A DNA stretch of 64,000 nucleotides, taken from Mesotoga sp. Brook.08.105.5.1 (GTDB lineage Bacteria; Thermotogota; Thermotogae; Petrotogales; Kosmotogaceae). The DNA lies in NCBI RefSeq assembly GCF_002752635.1, contig NZ_AYTW01000006.1, positions 62,001 to 126,000 on the forward strand, given 5' to 3'. The position numbers and the translations under genes were made by a program. Shown here piece after piece: positions 57,857 to 64,000 of the stretch (the stretch's first letter is position 1; every line of letters begins with the position of its first letter). The notes under the pieces are model-generated. The model saw only the letters and a program-made list of their open reading frames with translations, had not been told where the DNA came from and made no database searches.

Positions 57857-58675
57857 CTAGGTTCTTACTCTATTTCTCTTTTCGAGTATTACTATAAGGT
57901 ATGAGAATGCTAGTCCCGAGAGAATTCCCACCGCTATTTGTATCAGATTGAAGTTGATCCCCGGTCTGGAGAGTAGATCGGGTATTGAGCCTAGCATAAG
58001 GCCAAGAAGGAAGGAGAAAGTCGCACAGCGGTATCTCTTCATCAAGAACTTCAGAAGTCTGCTTACGAAGACCACGCCAAGAATAACACCGACTCCGATG
58101 AAGGCAATGATTACTAAGTCTAGGTTCTTGAGAGCAGATATTGCCCTAGTGTATTCACCGAGCAGTAGAAGTATGAAGGCACCGCTAAGTCCGGGAAGGA
58201 CCATAGCCGCCGCTCCAAAAAAACCTGCTACCACATCAAAAACGAGATTAAGAGCACCGCGATCAGAAACACTACCTTCTACCGACCTTGAACCAAGCAG
58301 AGATATTATGACAACGAGTACTACCCCGGCTGCGAAAGAGATAATCGAAGTCGCGCCGATTTTTTCAATGCGCCTGAATACAACTGGAATTCCTCCAGCA
58401 ACGAGTCCGGAGAACATCCCATACATTAGCGAAGGGACGACTGAAAGAGAGAGATCTATTAGAGCTGCGAAAGCGAAGATCCCTATCCCTATGCCCGCGA
58501 TAAGCTGAATCAGGAATACGAACTCCTTCTTCTTGATCCTCAAAGCTGTCAGCGATGAGACTGAATCCACAAATCGCTCATATATGCCTCCTAGAAGAGC
58601 GATTGTACCACCACTTACACCTGGAATGAGATTGGCTAGACCCATTAGTACACCTACAAAGATCACATAGAGCAT
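57857..58675 (-). CDS. DUF368-family membrane protein (PopT-like)
   Basis: 272 residues with about eight membrane segments. GLANLIPGVSGGTIALLGGIYE and MVLPGLSGAFILLLLGEYTRA are the two family repeats. DUF368 members (PopT) are reported to recycle undecaprenyl phosphate across the membrane, a fit with mreB next door. The stop codon abuts that of mreB. Confidence 0.88.
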   Translation of the reverse strand: MLYVIFVGVLMGLANLIPGVSGGTIALLGGIYERFVDSVSSLTALRIKKKEFVFLIQLIAGIGIGIFAFAALIDLSLSVVPSLMYGMFSGLVAGGIPVVFRRIEKIGATSIISFAAGVVLVVIISLLGSRSVEGSVSDRGALNLVFDVVAGFFGAAAMVLPGLSGAFILLLLGEYTRAISALKNLDLVIIAFIGVGVILGVVFVSRLLKFLMKRYRCATFSFLLGLMLGSIPDLLSRPGINFNLIQIAVGILSGLAFSYLIVILEKRNRVRT

Positions 58676-58775
58676 TAGACACCCCCAGATCGCGATATCT
58701 CTAATTATATATCCTGTGACTTGTTTTCCTCACTTTGTGTACTCTTCTTTAATCTCGTCTATAATAGTCGGTATA

Positions 58776-58784
58776 TGTTATAAT
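58776..58784 (+). promoter_or_regulatory. Extended -10 promoter of the suf operon
   Basis: TGTTATAAT (58776-58784) is an extended -10, 34 bases before sufC. A second TATAAT is at 58760-58765. Both lack a good -35. Confidence 0.55.
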
Positions 58785-58818
58785 TCAGATAATAAATAAC
58801 GGATTTGGAGGGATTGAC

Positions 58819-59571
58819 TTGACTCTTCTGGAAGTGAGGAATCTTCACGCTGTTCTTGCTGAGAATAATGAAGAGATATTGAAGGGAGTGAACCTAACCG
58901 TTAGGAGCGGAGAGATTCATGCCATTATGGGGCCTAACGGAAGCGGGAAATCCACCTTTGCAAATGTGCTGATGGGCAACCCAAAATACACAGTGACCGA
59001 AGGCACCATGAGGTTCATGAACAAGAACATATCAAGATTGTCTGTTGACGAGAGGGCTAGGCTAGGCATCTTTCTCTCTTTCCAACAGCCGCAGGAAATA
59101 TCCGGAGTCAAGCTCAGAAGTTTTCTCATGGCTGCCTCTCAGAGCTTTGGGAACAAAACGCCTTTGCTTAAAATGAGTCAGGAAGTTGACAGATTGGCTT
59201 ATAATATAGGTTTGGAGATGGAACTCATAGATAGGTATCTTAACGTAGGTTTCTCTGGTGGAGAGAAGAAAAAGGCCGAAATAGTTCAAATGTGTTTTTT
59301 GAAGCCTAAGTTGGCTATCCTTGACGAAATCGATTCCGGGTTGGATATAGATGCACTCAAGAGCATCGCTCGATCCATCAATGAATTCAGATACTCGGAG
59401 AACGCGATTATTCTGATCACACATTACAAAAGGTTGCTTGAACATGTGGAGCCGGATTATGTGCATATCTATGTAAATGGAACGATGGCAATAACTGGAG
59501 GTAAGGAGCTTTCAGTAGAAGTTGAAGAGAATGGCTACGAGGGGATCTTTGGGTCAGCAAAGGGGGCCTGA
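58819..59571 (+). CDS. sufC: Fe-S assembly ATPase SufC
   Basis: 250 residues. Walker A MGPNGSGKSTFANVL, Q-loop FQQPQEI, signature FSGGEKKKAEI and Walker B KLAILDEIDSGLD. Powers the SufBCD scaffold. TTG start, GGAGG seven bases upstream. First of five suf genes. Confidence 0.97.
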   Translation: MTLLEVRNLHAVLAENNEEILKGVNLTVRSGEIHAIMGPNGSGKSTFANVLMGNPKYTVTEGTMRFMNKNISRLSVDERARLGIFLSFQQPQEISGVKLRSFLMAASQSFGNKTPLLKMSQEVDRLAYNIGLEMELIDRYLNVGFSGGEKKKAEIVQMCFLKPKLAILDEIDSGLDIDALKSIARSINEFRYSENAIILITHYKRLLEHVEPDYVHIYVNGTMAITGGKELSVEVEENGYEGIFGSAKGA

Positions 59572-59573
59572 GG

Positions 59574-60968
59574 ATGCGAAAAGAAGGATTAATCGACAGT
59601 ACAAGGTTCGATTTTAGTTCAGATTCCAGGTACAGGTTTGTTAGCGAAAGAGGATTCAGGGAAGACCTAATAATCGATGTCTCGAAAAGGAAAAGCGAGC
59701 CTGAGTGGATGCTTCATAAACGCCTTGAATCTCTGAGAATCTTCAACTCTTCGAGAGATCCTGAGTTTGGAGTTGATACAGAAAGTCTAGACCTAAGCAG
59801 GATAATCTCTTATCTAAGTCCCGATGCAGACAAGAAGAGATCATGGGATGATGTGCCTGAGGAGATCAGAGAGACATTCGACAGATTAGGTATTCCAGAG
59901 GCAGAGCGGGAATCGTTTGCAGGGGTAGGAGCTCAATATGATTCTGAGATAGTGTATCAGAATATCAGAAGAGAGCTTGAGGGTCTCGGCATTGTCTTTT
60001 TGGATATGGAGACGGCTGTTAAAGAGCATTCGGAATTGGTCAGGAGATATTTTATGAAGGCGGTTCCACCTGGCGATCACAAATACGCTGCGCTCCACGG
60101 GGCCGTCTGGAGTGGAGGTTCTTTCGTATATGTTCCCAAAGGGGTGAAGGTACCGCTCCCGCTTCAGGCATACTTCAGAATGAATGTGGGGGGCAGCGGA
60201 CAGTTTGAACACACGCTTATCATTGCTGATGAGGGATCTGATCTTCAGTTCATTGAGGGCTGTTCTGCACCGAGATTCAACGATCTGAACCTCCATGTAG
60301 GAATGGTAGAGATATTCGTTCTGAACAAAGCCAGGGTCAAGTACTCGACTATTCAGAACTGGTCGAAGAACACATTCAACCTCAACACCAAGAGAGCGAT
60401 CGTTGAGGAAGATGGAACAATCGAATGGATATCGGGCTCTCTTGGAAGTCTGAAAACAATGTTGTATCCTACATCCGTTTTGAAGGGAAGAGGTGCAAGA
60501 GCCGAGCATCTTGGGATAACTTACGCCGGTCCCGGTCAGCATATGGACATTGGATCCAAAGTGATCCATCTTGCTCCTGAAACCAGTTCACTTGTAGATG
60601 CTAGAAGCATAAGTGCGGGTGGAGGCTGGGCCTTCTATAGAGGTCTACTAGAAATATCTTCAAGAGCGAAAAACAGCAGGTCTTCAGTTCGATGTACGGC
60701 GCTGATGATAGACAACGATTCGAGATCCGACACAGTTCCGATCATTGAGGTAATGAATGACTCAGCAGAAATCGGCCACGAGGCGAGAATAGGAAGATTA
60801 GGGGAGGATGAAATATATTATCTCATGAGCCGTGGTCTGAGCGAATCGGAGGCTAAGGCAATGATTGTTAGGGGATTTATGGAACCCGTATCGCGCCAGT
60901 TCCCTGTGGAGTATGCGGTGGAACTCAATAGATTGATAGATATGGAGATTGAAAGCAGTATTGGTTGA
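59574..60968 (+). CDS. sufB: Fe-S scaffold SufB
   Basis: 464 residues: GVGAQYDSEIVYQN, AVWSGGSFVYVPKGVKVPLP, FIEGCSAPRF, RAIVEEDGTIEWISGSLGS and GEDEIYYLMSRGLSESEA. Assembles Fe-S clusters with SufC and SufD. Two bases after sufC. Confidence 0.97.
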   Translation: MRKEGLIDSTRFDFSSDSRYRFVSERGFREDLIIDVSKRKSEPEWMLHKRLESLRIFNSSRDPEFGVDTESLDLSRIISYLSPDADKKRSWDDVPEEIRETFDRLGIPEAERESFAGVGAQYDSEIVYQNIRRELEGLGIVFLDMETAVKEHSELVRRYFMKAVPPGDHKYAALHGAVWSGGSFVYVPKGVKVPLPLQAYFRMNVGGSGQFEHTLIIADEGSDLQFIEGCSAPRFNDLNLHVGMVEIFVLNKARVKYSTIQNWSKNTFNLNTKRAIVEEDGTIEWISGSLGSLKTMLYPTSVLKGRGARAEHLGITYAGPGQHMDIGSKVIHLAPETSSLVDARSISAGGGWAFYRGLLEISSRAKNSRSSVRCTALMIDNDSRSDTVPIIEVMNDSAEIGHEARIGRLGEDEIYYLMSRGLSESEAKAMIVRGFMEPVSRQFPVEYAVELNRLIDMEIESSIG

Positions 60969-60978
60969 GGTGACTACG

Positions 60979-62175
60979 ATGGAAGTAACAACTGATTTCG
61001 TTCACAATAATTACAAAATGGTTAGACCACCCAGAAGAGAAGAGGTTTCAGTTGGGGATTTTGCCGATAGAGACTTGCTTCTCACCGCAGATTTGGCTTC
61101 GCCTGCGATGTCTGCTTTCATTAGCAACAGGTATTCCGAATACAAGAAACTGTCATTTCCTTTATGGAAGCGGTTTAAGTTAACTGGAATGACCTTGCCT
61201 GACATCTCTGTCAGGCATCGCACGAAGTATACAGATCCAAATGCAAAACCCATGATCTCTCTTAGCAGCGACGAAGTAGAACTTCTTGACAGGCTGGATT
61301 TTGAAGGTTCTGACAGAAAACTTCTCTTGCTTGGAGACATTTGCTTCTCTGAAGGTACAATGATCTCCGTCCCGCCTCGAAAGAGAGTAAGCAAACCATA
61401 TGTGATTCCGTTTAGTAGGGACTCAAGAATTATGAACAACCTATTTGTTTCTGGGAAGGGCTCGTCCATAAAGTTAGTCATAGATAGCACGTCTTCAGGT
61501 AACTGGCTTCTCCAGAACAACAGGTTTCTTATCAAGGAGGATTCCACTGTGGAGGTCCTTTACATAAATAGAATGACTGAAAGAGGTTATGGGTTTTCGA
61601 ACAACCTGTACTTTCTGGAGAAGAACGCTAAGCTAAGAGTAGTTGAGGCGAGTACGGGAAATGCCTCAATGGCGGTTTTCCATATGGTTCTCCTCGAAGG
61701 TGAAGGTGCGCAAGCATCTGTAGAACCTCTATTCGTTGCTCGCGGAGATACTGTTCTCGATATGCATTATGTGGTGAAAGCAATTTCGCGTAACTCGGAA
61801 GGCATGATTTCCGGATCAGGTGTTCTCCTTGACAACGGGAGAAGCGTCTTCAGAGGAACATTGGACATGAGGAAAGGCGCAAAGGGATCAAAAGCAAGTG
61901 AACACAGCAGCGTCTTGATGCTCTCTCAAAAAGCTAGAGCAGATACGATACCATCGCTGCTTGTAGGAGAAAGTGAAGTAGAAGCTTCTCATGCAGCGAC
62001 CGTAGGATCTGTAGATGAACAAAGAGTCTTCTATCTAATGTCAAGAGGGTTTTCCAGAGAACGGGCGATCCGATTCATTGTTCAGGGAACTTTTGAGCCC
62101 GTACTCAAAGAGATCGACAAGATCTTTCCTACCTTCACGGGGGTGGTAAGAAATGAATTCGCAAAAGAAGTCTGA
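60979..62175 (+). CDS. sufD: Fe-S assembly protein SufD
   Basis: About 398 residues, a SufB paralogue (SEHSSVLMLSQKARADTIPS, EASHAATVGSVDEQRVFYLM, RGFSRERAIRFIVQG). ATG 60979 is five bases after GAGGTGA. Overlaps sufS by 23 bases. Confidence 0.93.
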   Translation: MEVTTDFVHNNYKMVRPPRREEVSVGDFADRDLLLTADLASPAMSAFISNRYSEYKKLSFPLWKRFKLTGMTLPDISVRHRTKYTDPNAKPMISLSSDEVELLDRLDFEGSDRKLLLLGDICFSEGTMISVPPRKRVSKPYVIPFSRDSRIMNNLFVSGKGSSIKLVIDSTSSGNWLLQNNRFLIKEDSTVEVLYINRMTERGYGFSNNLYFLEKNAKLRVVEASTGNASMAVFHMVLLEGEGAQASVEPLFVARGDTVLDMHYVVKAISRNSEGMISGSGVLLDNGRSVFRGTLDMRKGAKGSKASEHSSVLMLSQKARADTIPSLLVGESEVEASHAATVGSVDEQRVFYLMSRGFSRERAIRFIVQGTFEPVLKEIDKIFPTFTGVVRNEFAKEV

Positions 62176-63376
62176 ACCCATGGTGAAAGACCTTAGAAGA
62201 GATTTTCCGATTTTCCGTAATCATCCGTCTCTAGTGTATCTGGACAATGCAGCCACAACCCATAAACCCTCGTCCATAATAGATCTTGTAAAAAGTTTCT
62301 ACGAAGCCGAGAACGCTAACGTTCACAGGGCGGTATATCCTCTTGCGGAAAGGGCTACCAGTCTTTATGAGTACAGCAGACAAGAAATAGCACATTTTGT
62401 CGGGGCTGACCAAGATGAAGTAGTCTTCACAAAAGGTGCCACCGAGAGCCTCAGTCTTCTGGCTGCTTCGCTTGCCTCCTCAGGTGAGTACGGGACCTTC
62501 GTAGTTCCAATAATCGAACATCACAGCAATTTCCTCCCATGGCAGTATTACGCCCGGAGAAACGGGTTAGACTTTGTGGCTCTGCCCGCCGTTGGCGCAG
62601 AGTTATCGGTTGAAGATTTACATAGGTCGCTTCGGGATATCGAAGGACCTTTCGTTTTTTCCATCGGTGGCTTGATGAATTCTACAGGTTACAGGACTCC
62701 CTTTGAGGAGATTACGGAGATTGTCCATTCTCTCGGTGGGATTATTGTCATCGACGGAGCTCAACTAATTCCTCACGAGAGTTTCGATTTCAGAGAATCG
62801 AAAACGGACTTTCTTGTCTTTTCCGGACACAAGATGCTTGCCGAAACCGGTATCGGTTGCCTTGTTGGTCGATCGAGCCTAATAGAGGAGCTTTCGCCTT
62901 TAGTTCTTGGAGGAGGAATGGTCAACCGTGTTGATGTTGAAGATTCCTCTTTCTCGGAGGGGGTCTCTAAACTCGAAGGGGGGACTCAGAACATAGCGGG
63001 CGCGGTCTCCCTTGCCGGAGCAACAAAGTATCTCAAAGGGATTGGCATGAAGTGGATAAATGATCACGTCTCCTATCTTACGAATATCGCAAGAGAGAGA
63101 TTGGCGGAAATACCTGACTTAACTATTCATAGCCCATCATCGAGCCATGCCATACTGCTGTTTTCTCACAGGAGAATACACTCTCATGATCTCGCCGAGT
63201 TCCTTGGTAGAACCCAGAACGTTGCCGTAAGAAGCGGCCATCACTGTGCACAGTTGCAGATGGGTGCTCTTGGAGTATCTTCGGCATGCAGGGCGTCTCT
63301 ATATCTGTATAATACCCTTGAAGATATCGAAAGGCTTTTTGAGGGAATAACTAAAGCGGAGAGGTGGTTCTCGTGA
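62153..63376 (+). CDS. sufS: Cysteine desulfurase SufS
   Basis: 407 residues. LDNAATTHKPSSIIDLVKSF, EHHSNFLPWQ, the PLP lysine in VFSGHKMLAETGIGCL, and the reactive cysteine in RSGHHCAQLQMG. Supplies sulfur from cysteine made by cysE/cysK. Confidence 0.97.
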   Translation: MNSQKKSEPMVKDLRRDFPIFRNHPSLVYLDNAATTHKPSSIIDLVKSFYEAENANVHRAVYPLAERATSLYEYSRQEIAHFVGADQDEVVFTKGATESLSLLAASLASSGEYGTFVVPIIEHHSNFLPWQYYARRNGLDFVALPAVGAELSVEDLHRSLRDIEGPFVFSIGGLMNSTGYRTPFEEITEIVHSLGGIIVIDGAQLIPHESFDFRESKTDFLVFSGHKMLAETGIGCLVGRSSLIEELSPLVLGGGMVNRVDVEDSSFSEGVSKLEGGTQNIAGAVSLAGATKYLKGIGMKWINDHVSYLTNIARERLAEIPDLTIHSPSSSHAILLFSHRRIHSHDLAEFLGRTQNVAVRSGHHCAQLQMGALGVSSACRASLYLYNTLEDIERLFEGITKAERWFS

Positions 63377-63813
63377 ACTTCGAGCAGCTTTATGCCGACT
63401 TCGTAATGCATCACTATAAGAACAGCATGTACAGAGGAGTTCTGCCGGACTCTACATGCAGTGTAGAAGGATCGAATACGTCTTGCGGTGACTCGATCAT
63501 CATTCATCTCGAAGAAGGCGAATCCACGATTCAGGCAGTGAGATTTGAGGGCGAGGGCTGTGCGATCAGCCAGGCATCGGCTTCAGTCATGGCTGAGATT
63601 CTCGAAGGCAAGACTTATGACGAGGCCCGGGAGATAGTTGAGAGTTTTGAAAAGATGTTGCGAGGGGAGAGCTTTAACGAATCGCTGATTGGTGATGCGT
63701 TATTCTTTCAGGGACTGAAGGATCACCCGATGAGAGTCAAATGTGTGAATCTGCCCTGGAAGACGGTAGCCAAAGCTCTGGCTTTGATCGAGCAAAAAAA
63801 GACCGGTGCATAA
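63373..63813 (+). CDS. sufU: SufU-type sulfur acceptor/scaffold
   Basis: About 146 residues. Three cysteines in STCSVEGSNTSCGDS, FEGEGCAISQASASVM and RVKCVNLPW match SufU/IscU. GTG 63373 is eight bases after GAGAGG and overlaps sufS by four bases. Its last codons lie in the next terminator. Confidence 0.95.
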   Translation: MNFEQLYADFVMHHYKNSMYRGVLPDSTCSVEGSNTSCGDSIIIHLEEGESTIQAVRFEGEGCAISQASASVMAEILEGKTYDEAREIVESFEKMLRGESFNESLIGDALFFQGLKDHPMRVKCVNLPWKTVAKALALIEQKKTGA

Positions 63814-63819
63814 CACCGG
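63793..63819 (-). terminator. Leftward terminator in the end of sufU
   Basis: CCGGTG (63803-63808) pairs with CACCGG (63814-63819) around CATAA, which holds the sufU stop; on the minus strand a run TCTTTTTTT follows. It ends the leftward gene at 63862. Confidence 0.75.
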
Positions 63820-63861
63820 CTATACTCTGCGCTGAAGTAACCCTACAGTTTGATTATACAC

Positions 63862-64000
63862 TTATTGGTCTGTAGAATCAACTTTTTTGTCTCTCTCCGC
63901 CAGATACTTGTCCAGTTTCTCTTGCTCGTTGCTGAAAAAGTAATTCTTCGGGTTTTCTGCCATTTTCGTAACTTCGCCAAAGAGAGAATCTAATACGCCC
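63862..64000 (-). CDS. C-terminal end of a hypothetical protein (cut by window edge)
   Basis: Forty-five residues are visible, highly charged and ending at TAA: LFGEVTKMAENPKNYFFSNE, then QEKLDKYLAERDKKVDSTDQ. No family recognised. Confidence 0.6.
   Translation of the reverse strand, partial: GVLDSLFGEVTKMAENPKNYFFSNEQEKLDKYLAERDKKVDSTDQ

Overview
The window is a gene-dense bacterial chromosome segment. Gene content and order point to the phylum Thermotogota, and the moderate GC and many TTG/GTG starts fit the Mesotoga/Kosmotoga group best; this is inference from the sequence alone. Supporting signs are the ffh-rpsP-khpA-rimM-trmD-(TM1570-like SPOUT)-rplS-lepB order, a sufCBDSU cluster, catabolic-type argF-arcC, secreted beta-rich proteins suited to an outer 'toga', and strong GGAGGTGA-type ribosome binding sites. 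No phage, insertion sequence or CRISPR array was seen.

Layout. 1-6258: end of an ABC solute-binding protein gene, HU, then a rightward run of envelope genes (DUF881 coiled-coil protein, a LysM + LytM-like + 3D lipoprotein, a beta-propeller protein, a cadherin/FnIII-like lipoprotein). 6270-8940: leftward cysK, cysE and an MFS transporter. 8987-12010: two tandem paralogous beta-barrel-like proteins with Wzi-like features. 12011-15300: a gene-poor stretch, an AI-2E-family exporter with an out-of-frame overlapping small membrane protein gene, a secreted protein and a TetR regulator. 15388-22230: arcC-argF, argS-rlmD, a broken pspA, and ptb. 22437-29592: PHP phosphoesterase, a Ser/Thr kinase, a lipid/tRNA-thiolation cluster (thiI-plsC-nuclease-prenyl synthase), TPR protein and nitrilase. 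29600-36545: tRNA-Lys, infC-rpmI-rplT with an attenuator-like leader, OsmC, Mrp, and one-carbon/nucleotide salvage genes (mtnA, glyA, upp, tdk). 36789-41729: the ffh-to-lepB translation and secretion operon. 41748-46462: tRNA-Ser, folE2, rsmG, rsmI, M50-like protein, nrnA and punA. 46534-51834: acpP, a pseudouridine synthase, and a three-gene envelope group (MA-type peptidase, DUF5693-like membrane protein, PEGA-repeat protein). 51866-58675: RsuA-like synthase, recJ, DUF3343, ruvX, tRNA-Arg, mreB and a DUF368 membrane protein. 58776-64000: the suf operon and the end of a leftward gene.

Most of the window is housekeeping. The less ordinary signals are: infC that appears to begin at ATC behind a terminator/antiterminator leader; two more genes (kinase, RluD-like synthase) whose best ribosome-binding-site spacing points to ATA starts; a 49-codon membrane-protein gene overlapping the AI-2E gene out of frame; a peptidoglycan-active lipoprotein with a degenerate LytM domain; RecJ with a degenerate helicase-like tail; RuvX with a tail that runs into tRNA-Arg; an M50 homologue with HExxR instead of HExxH; and three convergent gene pairs whose stop codons touch or overlap. 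Many starts given here were moved to the codon with the best-placed ribosome binding site.
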